Part shown: one piece after another, positions 11,325 through 23,754 of the stretch
Layout of the letters: the number at the start of each line of letters is the position of its first letter
How positions within the stretch are numbered: position 1 is the first letter of the stretch
Source of the DNA: Terana coerulea
Lineage: Eukaryota > Basidiomycota > Agaricomycetes > Polyporales > Phanerochaetaceae
Assembly: GCA_024811115.1 (NCBI GenBank)
Contig: JAKOGH010000138.1
Location: 124,001 to 188,000 of the forward strand
Direction of reading: 5' to 3'
DNA: 64,000 bases
The notes under the pieces: model-generated
Seen by the model: only the letters and a program-made list of their open reading frames with translations
Databases searched by the model: none
Told to the model about the DNA's origin: nothing
Made by a program: the position numbers and the translations under genes

Positions 11325-11878
11325 GGGATGGCGTTCCTAAATTAATGCCCGCATAAGTTTAAAGATCTATTCCGAAGTGTTTGAAAGAGACAGACCCCAT
11401 AATGCTGAGCGCCGACTCCTTTGGGAGAATAATACGATACTATAGGACGTGAATGAGGCTATAATGTCTCGTTAACATGCTGAGTAAGAAACCTGCTTCA
11501 GACTTACGTTCACTCGCTCCGTGATGGGCGTTGCATACCCATGGGGGCCGCGGTCGTCGAAATACGGAGTTGACGAGAACGTCTCGTATGTTCTGCCCGA
11601 CATACGTAGCCTTTGTTCTTCTGGATTTTGTACTTACTGTACTGCTAGGTCGTAGTTTGCATTCAAGATCTCCAAGTTCCCGGGAGCGGGCACTGTAGTT
11701 GCCACGTGAGAACCACGTGGGCTCACACTGCTTAGCACGCCGGAGTACCTCCGTTAACGGTAACATTTCCGGTCTTTACTCCTACCTCGACTCTTGGACG
11801 ACTCAACGCGGCCCTTGCTCGATAGCAGCAACCTGGCTCGCTCAACCCCTTACTTCCCAAGCTGGACGTAACTTAAGA
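11325..11878. promoter_or_regulatory. divergent promoter region, HDAC and SLC41 genes
   Basis: 554 bases between divergent ATGs. A frame of 108 codons on the minus strand shows no family signal and I leave it out. A G-box-like pair of CACGTG-containing words (CCACGTGAG/CCACGTGGG, 11702-11721) lies about 170 bases before the SLC41 start and could bind bHLH factors. Confidence 0.45.
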
Positions 11879-13836
11879 ATGAGCGATCATCACTATACGG
11901 ATGCTGGCCATTCCGGCTCCTCTTCAGAGACCAGCTCGGACACTATTGAGATGACACCTCTGGAGGACCACCCGGCAGAAAACTCGCTCCATAAACAAGA
12001 CAAGCTGCACGAAGACTACGAGGATGCCGAAGACGACTCGGACTCGGACGATGATAATGGGGACAGGGCATTATTGGGGCCTCGAGAATGGCCGTCAGAC
12101 AGAGAGCGGTCGCTTTCGCCGGAGCAGGAAACGAGTTTGTGGACAAAGATCAGACGAATAGTGATTGAGGTGCGTTTTCCGATGCTGGTTTTGTCTATTT
12201 TCTTGATTCACTAGATAACTAGACAGGACCAACGTTGCTGCTCACAACGGTAGGACTGCTCTTCACTGGGGAACTTCTGAACAGCGTTTCGGTATGTACT
12301 TAACCTTGCCTGTACGTTGCAACGTGCATACTGATATCTTTGTTTAGCATTGGAGAGCGATGTCGCAAGTTGACGAACTCATCATGATCATTCCTGTGGT
12401 CCTGAACCTGAAGGGCAACCTCGAGATGAACCTCTCTGCGAGGTTAGGGACTGCTGCCAATGTCGGAGAACTGGATAGACCATCCCTCAGAAGACGTATA
12501 ATCCTTGGGAACCTCTCCCTGCTACAGGTTCAGGCGACGGTGGTATCATTCGTGGCAGCGGTCGTTGCTTTTGCTCTTGGAAGACTTATGCCTCATGAGG
12601 CATCCGCCCCAGGACAAACGCAACCGGAGAGCGAGCTCATATTCCGAAGAGCTTTCCTTCATAGCCGAAAGCCAAGACCTCAACCGAAACCAGTCATCAA
12701 ACCAGGGGGTGTCCAAGAGTGCGCATCCAACTGGATTATCCTCGTTCACTTGGCTCAATGGACGTCCTTCCAGATTTATTTTGACAGCGTCGTCAGCTAT
12801 GCTGGCGGCCTGCTTGTCTAGTGCGCTCCTAGGCTCATTTATGTGCACGCTCGTCGTTGTCTGCAGACATTTTGGCCTAGACCCCGGTGAGTGATGGTTG
12901 TCTAACTAGTCGTTTCACATATTGACGGGAGGCCTTATTTCCAATTCCTCAGACAACATCGCACCCCCGGTGGCAGCCTGCCTTGGTGATTTGGTCACGC
13001 TTCTGCTACTTGGTCTCGCCTCTGCCATTAACATTCGTCTCGTTAACACACCCATTCCTTTGATATCCATCATTGTCCTCAGTGTAGGCGCAGTTGGATG
13101 GGTAATAGTTACGCGCCGCAACAAGCATGTCGCCCATCTTCTACTGGAAGGATGGGCTCCACTGTTTGCCGCCATGATAATCAGCTGTGGCACCGGTATA
13201 GTCCTTGATCTCTTCGTGAGCCGATACGAAGGTTTTGCCCTTTAGCAGCTGTTATAAGCGGTGCGTACTCTCTACAATCCACCACGCGTCTTCGTATGTT
13301 TATACCTACACGCAGGACTACCCGGTAATGTTGGATCCATTTTGGTATCGCGCCTGTCGACAGCCCTCCATGCGAGCGAGTACCCGGCATTACCTGGGGC
13401 TTCAACAGATAGTTTCGTCAAGCCGCCATCGGCACCTCGCCATCCTCCGAGCACTAAGCTCGTGATGATTACTCTCCTTTTCGTCACCTTCCCTATCGAA
13501 ATCGCTTTTCTGGCAAGCACTGCGTGGGCTCGGTTGGCTACGCGTCCCCATAATATTCCTCATATTCTCTCTGTTATTCTTCTGCGTTGCTGTACGCATA
13601 TATCCACTTCATCCTATCTCTGGCGTCACTGATGACAGTATTAGGTCGTTGCCTCACTCCTGCTGGCTCGTGCACTCACCAATCTGCTCTGGAAGCGCAA
13701 ACTGGACCCGGACATGTACGCGTTGCCAATACACTCGGCAATCGTTGACCTCATCGGCCAACTGCTACTCGTCGTTTGTTTCGAGATCGTCTCGAGACTC
13801 GGTGTACCACTCAAAACTGGAGAACCGTCACATTAG
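11879..13836 (+). CDS. SLC41/MgtE-type Mg2+ transporter (three apparent frameshifts)
   Basis: Divalent-cation (Mg2+) carrier with two MgtE half-domains, as in SLC41A1; membrane protein. Exons 11879-12169, 12223-12291, 12348-12886, 12953-13260, 13316-13591 and 13645-13836. The N-terminal 90 residues are acidic and cytosolic. First MgtE unit: TGPTLLLTTVGLLFTGELL, PVVLNLKGNLEMNLSARLGT (signature). Second unit: DNIAPPVAACLGDLVTLLLL, GWAPLFAAMIISCGTGIVLD, LPGNVGSILVSRLSTALHAS. It ends KRKLDPDMYALPIHSAIVDL and a short tail. Single-base breaks are needed near 12706 (extra G in a run of five), 13242 (missing T) and 13521 (extra base before LRGLGWLRVPIIF). Corrected length is 557 residues. All introns keep frame once these are fixed, which supports both the model and the error explanation. 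Confidence 0.88.
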
Positions 13837-14867
13837 TCCTTCTTATGTAGCCTATACCTCTGGAATTCTACGCTATACTATACTGCATGGATGTAATGTA
13901 TCGTCGCAGTTCGTTCGCACTAAATTATTCACTTTGCGTTTCCTCCCTGATCACTGAGCAAGCGTGGCCTCAGGTCCTCTGCAGCTAATTTGAAAATTCA
14001 AGGTGTGCCGGTGGTCGGGTCGATAGGGGACGACGAAAAGCAAAAGCCATGTGTGGCGTCGACTATATGCACACTGTACAGTCACCAGTGGTGTTCGGGA
14101 AGAAGGACCGTGGGCTTTGTGGCGTCTCGGCGCCAAATCGCTTACATAATCAACTGCTCGGCCGAATCGTGAAACCGCCACGAAGCGCCGCTAATATCTT
14201 TCCGAGTCCTGCTTGAGTCCTGCAGCCATCTTGACGAGCCGCCCGGTCAAGTCAAGGTATTGACCTGCGCTGGTATTACATTCACATATAATCACAGAGA
14301 TCTATGACTTGCTCAACGCAACTGGGAACAAGAGCAAGCTTGTGAGCCTCGGAAGCTGCTGTCGATTTAATCGCGAATATTCACTACCAATCTCATACAC
14401 AGTGAGTCACTAGCTTTGTATCGCTGCTTCATTTCAGATTTTTTTGGTAGCCTTGCTATCGTGACATTCTCTACCTCCAAAGAGCCGGATTTGTATCCAT
14501 CGGGTCTCATATGGACTCTAATCTGAGCGACAGCCATACTACGGCTCGAACCCACTTTCGGCTCTTCGGTGCTATATGGTGGCGAGTCGTCGTTTCCATT
14601 GCATCTACAGGGTCATTGCAGTCTCGTACAGTCATGATTTTGCTCTACGCGATCATTGCAGTACTCCACAGTTGTTATTTGATGGCTCATTTCGGCCGAA
14701 GCGACGTTGACTCAACTCATCAGGAGTTGTACTTAAAGCTTAAAGAGCCTCCACTGAGGCATCCTCATCGCAGCGAAGATCCCAGCGCAGTGAGTGCTTT
14801 TCTTCCTCTTGAGCTTCGTGTTGCTGATACAGATCAGCATTCGTTATAGATATCATATATTATACAA
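13837..14867. other. intergenic, about 1 kb, no gene seen
   Basis: AT-richer than the flanking genes. A frame at 14511-14849 has no recognisable domain or splice sites that extend it. Contains the 3' flank of the SLC41 gene and the methyltransferase promoter; a TATA-like TATATTATACAAA ends just before the ATG at 14868. Confidence 0.5.
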
Positions 14868-15690
14868 ATGTCGTCTGAACGATCCCCGGTCTACACTCAC
14901 GGACATGGCGAGGCCGTCTTGCGCTCGCACACCTGGCGCACCGCAAAGAACTCATGCGCGTACCTCCTCCCCTACCTCGAGCCACACATGACGCTCCTCG
15001 ATATCGGCTGCGGGCCTGGCACGATCACCGCCGACCTCGCCGCGAACTACGTGCCCCAGGGGCGCGTCACCGCCCTCGAGCACGCACCCCGACGTTCTCG
15101 AGAAGGCGCGGGCATGCGCGGCAGAGCGCGGCGCGACGAACATCGACTTCGTCACGGGCGACGTCCACGCGCTCCCGTTTCCCGACGCCTCCTTCGACGT
15201 CACGCACGCGCACCAGGTGCTGCAGCACATCGCGGACCCCGTGCAGGCGCTGCGCGAGATGCGCCGCGTCACGAAGCCGGGCGGGCTCGTCGCGACGCGC
15301 GAGGTCGACTTCCGCGCGACGGCGTGGCACCCCGAGAGCGCGGCGATGGACCGCTGGCTCGCGCTCTACCTGCGCGTCGCGCGCGGCAACGGCGGCACCC
15401 CCGACGCCGGCCGCCGCCTGCACGCGTGGGCGCGCGAGGCGGGCCTCGACCCCGCGAAGACGGTGTGCACCGCGGGCACCTGGTGCTACCACACGCCGGA
15501 GGAGCGGGCGTGGTGGGGCGGGCTGTGGGCGGACCGGACGCTCCAGTCGAACTTTGCGCCGACGGCGATCCTGAACGGCTTTGCGACACAGGAGCAGCTG
15601 GAGGAGGTCGCGCAGACCTGGCGGGAGTGGGCGGCCGACGAGGATGGCTGGATGACTCTCGTGCACGGAGAAATCGTGGCTCGTGTCTGA
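14868..15690 (+). CDS. class I SAM-dependent methyltransferase (one apparent frameshift)
   Basis: Rossmann-fold methyltransferase of the UbiE/methyltransferase-11 type; substrate unknown. Intronless. SAM motif I is LLDIGCGPGTITADLA (residues 40-55). After one base is removed from the CCCC run at 15087-15090 it continues DVLEKARACAAERG, FVTGDVHALPFPDASFDV (acidic motif II and post-II), HQVLQHIADPVQALREMRRV and KPGGLVATREVD. The C-terminal part (residues 150-273) carries WWGGLWADR and EEVAQTWREWAADEDGW, seen in fungal single-domain enzymes of this type. Corrected length is 273 residues. Third codon positions are almost all G/C, in contrast to the AT-rich flanks. There is no signal peptide, so it is probably cytosolic. 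A role in small-molecule rather than tRNA or ubiquinone methylation is my guess. Confidence 0.85.
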
Positions 15691-16133
15691 CCCAAAGTTA
15701 CCTATTCGTCTCACTGACAAGCAACAGTCAACAACTATGCCAATTTCATGGCTAGCGCACCATCCACTGATGAACCTCTATTTGTACCTCTATTCAAACG
15801 ATACAACGGGGCATATACCGTCCTTGTTTTACCCTAGGGAACAGCATACCAAACACAAATATTACTTGTCACAATGAGGATACAATAGGTTAAGGGTGGA
15901 TATTGGACAAGACTGCGTACAGATAGCAATGTATGGATGTATAATGATATGAGAATTCTTTGCGTCATGGGAGCGGGGATATAAAATAGGGTGACAGCAA
16001 GGGTTATGCGAATGAGAATGGATGCAGGCGATAGGGAGAGCGTTGATGAGACGACGGAATATACGACGATATGCGGATGAGGAAAGGATGTGTGAATGCG
16101 CCAGGGCGGATTAAGCCCTTACAATGAGATGTC
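15691..16133. other. convergent 3' flanks, no gene seen
   Basis: Between the methyltransferase and kinase stop codons. AT-rich, with no frame worth reporting. Confidence 0.5.
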
Positions 16134-18594
16134 TTAGTGTTCTTGCCAAGCAGCACTGCCAGGAACAAGCTCTTGCTCGTCCACAAGGACGCCCTCGTCG
16201 ACATCGTCGTCCTCCACGTCCCAATGATCGGGGTCCAAATCCTCCTCGTCCGGATTCATTGCGTCCTCGGAGACAGATGCAGAATGCGCGCTGTTGTGGA
16301 CCTCGGCCTCTGCGGCATTTGGCAGCGCTGGTGCCGGCGGTGCGCCGTCGCCCTGCAACCACTCATCGTCCCAAAGCTGGACCAGGCCGGGCGCGTTTCC
16401 GCGGGTCCCGCACCAGAAGACGAGCCACGACGCGCCGGACGCCGGCGCTGTCCGCCAACGCGGCGCCGTGTAGCACATCCGTCGGCGTGTGCTCGCCGGG
16501 CTCAGGCCACGCGTACTCGCCCTTCGCGATGCGCATCAGGAGCGCGCGCCGCTCCGTCCGCTCATCCCGCCGGGGGCCTCTGACGCGCTTAGGCTCGCCC
16601 GCAGCGAGCGCGGCCTTCTCCTCGTGGTGGACGCCGCCGTCCTGCTCGTCGTGGTTGGCGTCGAAGGGCAGGCGCCGGGTGGCCAGGGCGTACAGCACGA
16701 CGCCGCACGCCCACGCGTCGGTGTCGCGCCCGTCGTAGGGACGGCCCGTGACGAGCTCCGGGGCGGCGTAGGACTCGGAGCCGCACCGTGTGGTGAGCAT
16801 CGGGGAGGCGGGGTCGATGAACCGGGAGAGGCCGAAGTCGCTGAGTTTGACCAGCGCATTCGGTGATGTTGGATCATCGAACAGGGGTCGGGTGAGCAGG
16901 ATATCTGTAAATCGTCAGTCACTCGAGCGGGAGTCACACTTTGGGACGCATATACTCACTCTCGAGTTTGATGTCTCGATGAACCAGCCCAACAGCGTGC
17001 ATCCAACTGACAGCTCTGCAAAGCTCTCCAAATATTCTTCGAAGCAGCGGCTCGTCGACTCGGGCATGGAGCTCAGGCGATGAAACGAGGTCAAACAGCT
17101 CCCCTCCAGACAGGTATTCCAACACCAGAACGTTGAATGCGGGGGTGCTGAAGGCGTGGAGATATGACACGATGGAAGGATGGGATATATGCTGGATATT
17201 TTGCTTAGTACTGGCAAAGGTGGCAGTGTAGGCAGCGTACCTTGAGCACTTCAACCTCCCGCACAAAGCTGACCCTCGTCCTGTCATCTCTATCGCAAAG
17301 CGACCGATCCGTCAACTTCAGCGCCACCACACGCCCCTCCCCAGAACCTCTCCGACGTTCACTACCCCTGTTCACCCGCCCCTCTTGTCCTGGGTACGTA
17401 CTCGGCTCAGAGCCAAAATGCACGCCTTCCTCCAGGCTTCCAGCAATGTTCAGGTTGACCTTTAGGCGCAGCTCCCTCAACCTTCCTGTGCAAGAGCTAT
17501 TCGTCCGCTTCACGCTGCTCTTCTTCTTCATTGAGCTCTTGCTCATGCTCCGTCGAAGGCTCTTCTTGCGGACGATCTCCAAGTTCCCCATTCGCCCACT
17601 GACATCTTTGCCTAACCATACGCTGCTGAATGCGCCCTGACCTAATGTGCGGATAAGCTCAAGTCTGAGCACCTCCTTCTGTTCTTCGATTAGATGCGAA
17701 TCGTTATCAGCAGCTGAAGGCTCTGATATGATGTCGCCCACGTGAAGCGTTGGCGCGGGGGCGGTTGGCGGCGGCGACGTTTGGGTGATCGACACGGGTG
17801 TAGGGAGCATCGACTCCCCGCAGCCGGCGGAATGAGCAGGTTCAAGCCCTTCGGGTTGTGCTTCCCGTCATGCCGCGATTCGGACACGGGGTCGGGGAGC
17901 GCAGAAAGGCGCTCCGGGCTGCTCGATAGCGCTTGCTCGGCGGGGTCGAGCTCGACAAACTGCCGTCGCAGACTGCCGAAGGAGGGGTAGTTCGGGATGG
18001 GCGAGTGCGCGTGCAGGGAGTCCTCGCGCGAGGGAAGGCCGTCGACCGTTGTGTAACGCGAGGGAACAGACGCGCAAGGGGCGGCAGCCGCGTGCGGGTG
18101 GCGGGGGGCGACGAGGGCGGGGACGTCTCAGGTGACGTGGGTGCACTCGAACGCGGAAGCGAGCGGATGCTCGGGGGCGGGGTCGGGCGATGGTAGTCCG
18201 AGGGCGAGTTGAAGAACGAGTCGTTCATGGAGCGCGCCGACTGTGGCGGGTCCGCGGAAGAGAGGCGCGGGGTTGCGTCGGCCTCGTCTTCGGCGCGAGA
18301 CGGCTGTGAGGACGTCGAGGCGACGGAGGACGAGCGTGTCAGGGGCGGTGGAGGCAGCGGCTCTGCACCGGAGAACGGCGACGCGAAGAACGCGCTTGTC
18401 TTCATGCCACCCGAAAAGGATGATGATGGTGACGGTGAAGTCGAGATGGGTTGGGCATCGGACAAGGTGGAAGAGATCGAGGATGGGCTAGTGAGTATGC
18501 TCAGATGCGACGAACCACCGTACGAGGAACCTGAGGAAGAGGATGGGCGAACATGATTCGAGTGGGAATTGTGGAAGCTCCAGTTGTCGAGCAT
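16134..18594 (-). CDS. CAMK-like serine/threonine protein kinase (three apparent frameshifts)
   Basis: Three exons, complement(16134-16904, 16960-17191, 17241-18594), 785 residues once three one-base indels are corrected. The N-terminal 290 residues are Ser/Pro-rich and look disordered. Kinase landmarks: GQGAFSSVWLGKD (Gly loop), VVALKLTDRS (ATP Lys), VHRDIKLENILL, KLSDFGLSRF, then CGSESYAAPELVTGRPYDGR, a CAMK-group activation segment, and WACGVVLYALATRRLPFD. About 90 residues, Lys/Arg/Ser-rich, sit between the Gly loop and the ATP lysine, an unusual insertion. The tail is acidic (DEEDLDPDHWDVEDDDVDEG). Breaks lie near 18105 and 17815 (each one base missing) and near 16385 (one extra). Exact orthology is not clear; a nutrient or stress-signalling kinase of the Snf1-related assembly is possible but not shown. 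Confidence 0.85.
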
Positions 18595-21500
18595 GGCTTC
18601 AAGGATATTTCAGAGCCTATGAGTTTTGCGAGTTAGTGATATGCAAGGGACGCGGGAAATACGGTTAGCGCGTTTCAGCAAGTGCTCTTGACGACCCGAG
18701 CTCAAGTCGCAAGGAATGTTTGAGCAAGGAGGAAAGGAGGGACGCAAGCCTTCTGCTCCATCCACTCGTAACAAATGAGCGAACGTTCGTGTGCCCGGGC
18801 AGCAGCAACCGGCGTCAGGTGGTCAAGCACGGTCAGGTCCTTCCGGCACCGTGAGACGACCTGTTGGCCTCCTCGGAGAGTAAGTGAGCGATGGCAGCAT
18901 GCCTGCACAGGAGTAACCCCACATGCAGGAGTCTCATGGGTTGGCTCTTGTCCTCCGATAGAAGTCGCAGATGCGAACTGCAAGCGCTGCATGGCAATAG
19001 ATGTAACTTGGAACTTACCCGGTTGCTTCGTATCCCAAAAATCACTGCTACTCCTTCGCAGCGCCACCCTGTATATATCAACACCAAGAGTTCCAACGGG
19101 GTCAAGGTCCGTCGAGGGGGGAGAGCTTGCGCAAGAGGGTTTGAGTCGTTATACGGGTCCGGACCGGTGTGGTTTCTAGCAAGCAAGTTCTTTGACGACT
19201 AGTTGACTTGACCAATGGCTGGGGGAGGAAGTGCTATAGATGCATATTCCGGGGATGTAAGGCAGAGGTGAAGGTCAAGAGCAAGATAGGGATGGTGGAG
19301 TCAAGGATGCATTTGGGTCTGCGTAAAGCTGCCTCGGACCAAACTGCTCTGCTTCCGCCATGCTTCGGCAAGCTCCGGTCTCCGAATCTAATCCGCCCCG
19401 GTACACCATGCTGGGCTCTTTGGAACGCATTTATCCTCGCGCACGCGTACGTTCAGACAGGACACTTACTCCTGAAACTTTGACTCCAGCATTCTCGGAA
19501 TATACTCGAGCTTATGAGATATTTTATTTATTGATATTTTGTTCTGTGCCTCTTGAATATGGTGACTGGATCCGCGTTGGTCACCGAAGCTCTCCTTCGG
19601 GAGAAATGGATGGAAGATACGAGGAAGACAGATGGTGCCAAGACATGAAGTGCGCATGATGATAGCAGTGGACAAACTGCGCCTTCTGCGACCGCAGTCC
19701 CTCGAGGTGCAGCACTGCTTATCGAGCAAGGGTCCCACGGAAATGAGTTCATACGTTCTTTATCTACAGCTTAAGATATGATGCATGTGGTCAGTATTGG
19801 TATAAATAATTGGGGGAGTATCCAAGGGGCCGTAGAGAACTATAACGAGACCATTGAACAACGTATCTGTGGACAACCTCAGCAATAAAATACGGTATAC
19901 GGACAAGAACCGTCTGGGAGTTTGCTTCATGACATCAAAGTGAATACGAGCGTTGAGAGGCAGAGAAACACATACCGCAAAAGAGATATATGGGGTGAGG
20001 GCCATATGTTACATTTCCTCGTACACAAGGTATCCGAAGCCCAAGGCTGGCTCGACCACGGTCGACCATCGAGCTCAAGGTCCCAAGTTAATCTTGAAGC
20101 TTGAATATTGAATCTAGGCACAGAAGCGCCAGAACGATCTAATCTAATCCATGCATAAGATCTGATGGCGCATCAGAGATCCACAGCTGCAGAAGCAAAA
20201 TGACTCTGAGTCGTTGGGAGTCGGGACGCACCAAGGTCCAAAGCTACTCAAAATTTGGATGCGACTAGAGAGGCTGGAGGGGCCAGACCATCTCAAGGCC
20301 CCCTTCACAAAATTGCACAACGCCCCGCCGGACCGGAGTATTTTCCTGGATGATTATATCATGCCGTTGGGGATGCAGTGCGCACCCGAGCCCCCGCAGA
20401 CGGCGTCGCCGCGATCACGCCCAGTGCGTCATCCCAGCGCCCGCCTAAGAGTCGTGATGGCGACCGCTGGTCATGGGGACGTCGCTTCCGCGGCCAGCGG
20501 GCCAAGGGCGAGACAGAACGACCTGGCAAGCGGTGACCATGACGCGCACCGCGCACAGCGTTGAGGGTGCGCGCAACACCGCCGAGGTTGTTGGTCGCCG
20601 TCGGCAGCGACTCGCCATTGGACGCCGCTAAGCGAGCGGAGGTACAGTTGCATATAGGTATGACTTCATTGTGTCTTGCAGGCTTCGCGCTCGAGACCGC
20701 GTCGGGAGAAGCATTTGGTTAGCGTGCGGGGTACGCTAATGGAATTTGTCCCTGCTACGTTCATGCGACCGGAGGATTGTTTACGGCACAGGGCTCCATG
20801 GGGTAGTCCAGGGTAGTCTGCACATATGGGTGTCAGAGGGCTTCGACGTTGGTAGCACCGTATACTAGCAGGTTACAGACGCGGGGACTCACTTGCTGAC
20901 AAACGTACAACACGCGAGTTGTGGCGATAGCCCGACGGCACTGGGCAGATGCGTGGGCGGCCAGTGTGATAAATCACAATGTACGCCAACACATCGACTG
21001 TGTTCCAGTAAGAGCGATGGGGTCAGCTGCAGGTCAATTGCGCTCGCCGACGGGCTTTGCCCGCGCCTTTTCCATGATAATTGGAGCTGTCGAATGCACA
21101 TGATCATGAGCACAATCTGTCAACCGCAGCACTGAATGGACTAAGAAGCGCACACGAAGAACACGACGGCGTCCCAGCACAGCAATTTAAAGCGCTACTT
21201 ATAAGTTATGCTTTCCATGCGGGCGGAATGCTGCAGTGACGCTGGAAACGGGACGATGAGAGCCGAACCGCGGGTAGAGGTGTCGTTCGACTTACCATAC
21301 GCAGCTGCCAGGCTCTTCCCCTATAACACGAGGCGTTCTACACTGTTCTGGTGTTCTTGTGGCGCGGCGTGCGGTGCGAGATCGAGGGAGAGAACACCCG
21401 GGCGCCGTTTGCACGTATCTGCGGTGGCTGCTGTCGGTCGACCGGTCGATAACAAGGGAACGGTCAGAGCTGAGAGGACGCCCGTGCTGCGAGAGTTGCT

Positions 21501-23754
21501 TTGCCGAATTTCCTCATGTTGAGAACACGTTTTGCGTGCTCCACTGTGCACGGTGTCGCCGATAGCCTCGCTGCAACTACTCCACTTGCCGCGGACGACA
21601 GAATGTGTGTCGCCCGTACACGTTCTGCGAGAACGTTCCAGGGTGCGGCGATGCTTCTCGGAAGGTCGCTGCATCTGCTTCTCCCAGCGGCCTGAGAAGC
21701 GGTGAGAAGGTCGGACGAGTGGCAAGCTCTGGTAAGCTCCCACCAGCAATCCTATCTGTGCTATCGGAGGCCGATCAGTATACACGCAGGACAGCCACGA
21801 CAGACATCGATAGTCGATACTTACGTTTGGAGAAGCCGGCCACTGTTCGACGAAGGTTTGGGCTGGTGTGCGGACGTCCGAGTGAAACCGGCGGGCACAG
21901 GAAGGCACGGGCGGGGAAGGCTGCTTAGTGAATCAGGACATCAAGAGTCAGTGGTGCTCCACCGAGCCTGTGAAGCCTTGTTCGACTGCGCGGCTTGTCG
22001 TTCGGCCGATGGTCGAGACTGTTGTTGACTGATGCCTGTCAGAGTCAGAAAAGGGGGCTCGCTCACCGTGTGTCTGGGCCGCACTGGTGTCTACCAGAGT
22101 CGGACAAGGGCAGTCACCTGGCGTGGTGGTGGCAGAATTTATTGCGCGCCGTAATTGCGCACGGAATATAGACTGATCAGAGATCGGGGGCGCCTGGCAC
22201 GTCAATTTGTAGGCGGACATGCGATCAGGAACAACCTTGCGTTGCGTTCACGGCTCGTCACTCGCACCGCACACGCGCTGTCGAACACTGCGTGGACGCG
22301 CACCGCCTAAGGAGAGAAATTCGGAATTGTAAAGTGTACGCGACAGGCTTCACTGTCGGTCGAATACTCAGCCAATTGAGCTTGCAAAGTGCTGAGTAAC
22401 TGGAAGCTGACAATAGGGAAGTTCGGGCGCGTTAGTGCCGTCGGGGTGTGCTTATGGCGGAGATTGCGAATCCGGTGTCTACGAGCGCATCGTGAGTAAT
22501 AGACTTTAGAGGCGATTGAGAGAAGAAGATGCGTAAGTAACCGGTATCAGTAACTGATATCGCGTATATGGCGACAGATAGCGAGTGCATCGTGCTGGCA
22601 GGCCGCAAAGATAGCGGCGAGAGGTAGCGAGGCCTAGGTAAGAGTTAAGAGCGGCAAGGATATTGCTCATTGACAGCAGAACGGAGTATATACGCCAAGG
22701 ATTTGCGGCTCGAAAATAGTGGAGAAAATGGTGATCAACGGTCGTCTGGGATGATACATCAAAATACAACATCCAATGGCCCTGGTGGGAGCTATCGCAC
22801 GTTCAACCCGCACAGCCGGTAGGGGCGAAGCGTTTCTGTTGGGAGTGACTATGACCGTCCAAACCCCGTCGCTGCTCGTCGACGCAAGCCTCGACAGCGA
22901 TGAGCAACGTCGACCAGGACGACGAGGGCGACTTGGCGGGTGTAGCGATCGTCGACCGCGACCGAGACCGCGTCTGGTTGCCAGACGGCGGCCCGCTTTT
23001 CCGCTTTTGGGATGCCGGCAGTGGTTAACGTTCTTGCGCGGAGTCTGAATCTGGCTGCGATCTCGCTTTGGCCGAGACAGGCGCTAGGTGCCTTATCTGG
23101 GACCCCGGGCGAAACGCGAAGTATCATATCTGCGCTTGGCGCCGTCTCGTCCGCTTTTTCTCGTCTCACCCATTCCTTTTCCTCCTCCCCCCATCCGTCG
23201 TCGACGACGAGGCAAACGACGAGCACAGCGTTGATCCCGACGCTCCCTGTATTGAGGTGAGTGTTGCCGACGTGCGAAGACCGCCTCAACATTGGCCAAC
23301 AGGACTGACACATCCTCTGCCCCTGTCTGGTTCAGATTCGTTTCATACGTGAGATAGTCTCCGTCGTTCTCAACTTGCCCTCGCCTCTCGACCTCTCCTC
23401 CTTACCGTGCCCTCCAAACGGTTTGTGCTTTATCTGTCCCTCTTTTGTGGCCAAAGCTGACACAAAGCATCGCAGCCGCTGTGGTCAGCCCCGTTTTATC
23501 CTAACCCTTCGGATTTGTTCGTCTTTCGCGTTACCCGGCCGAGTGGTCCACAGGTTCCTGTGTCCTATTTCCCAACATCCTTTGACGGCAACATCCTTCC
23601 GCAACCACCATCCTCCTCCTCGGACCTTACGACGTCATTTACGACCGTACGTTTCCATTTTCTGACACGCGGGTCTCACTGCGCTTGTCAACGCCCCACA
23701 CACAACAGTTCCGCTAACCTAGTTCCGACTTGCGTTTCGTAGGTCCCACTACAT
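18595..23754. other. 5.2-kb gene-free stretch between divergent genes
   Basis: No frame here shows a domain, a splice-linked extension or a codon bias like the neighbours. Composition shifts along it: AT-richer near 19.5-20.0 kb, GC-mixed from 20.3 to 22.9 kb. The last 400 bases before 23755 are pyrimidine-rich, as in a long leader, and may include a leader intron of the PP1-subunit gene. I saw no terminal repeats, poly(A) or transposase remnant. It may be the regulatory territory of one or both divergent genes or heavily decayed repeat. Confidence 0.5.

Noticed and set aside
11440..11766. 108-codon minus-strand frame between HDAC and SLC41
   Set aside because: No domain, no splice chain, and it lies in a divergent promoter.
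18159..18594. Acidic plus-strand frame opposite the kinase N-terminus
   Set aside because: It mirrors the Ser-codon-rich kinase exon; Ser/Pro codons read backwards give acidic/Gly residues.
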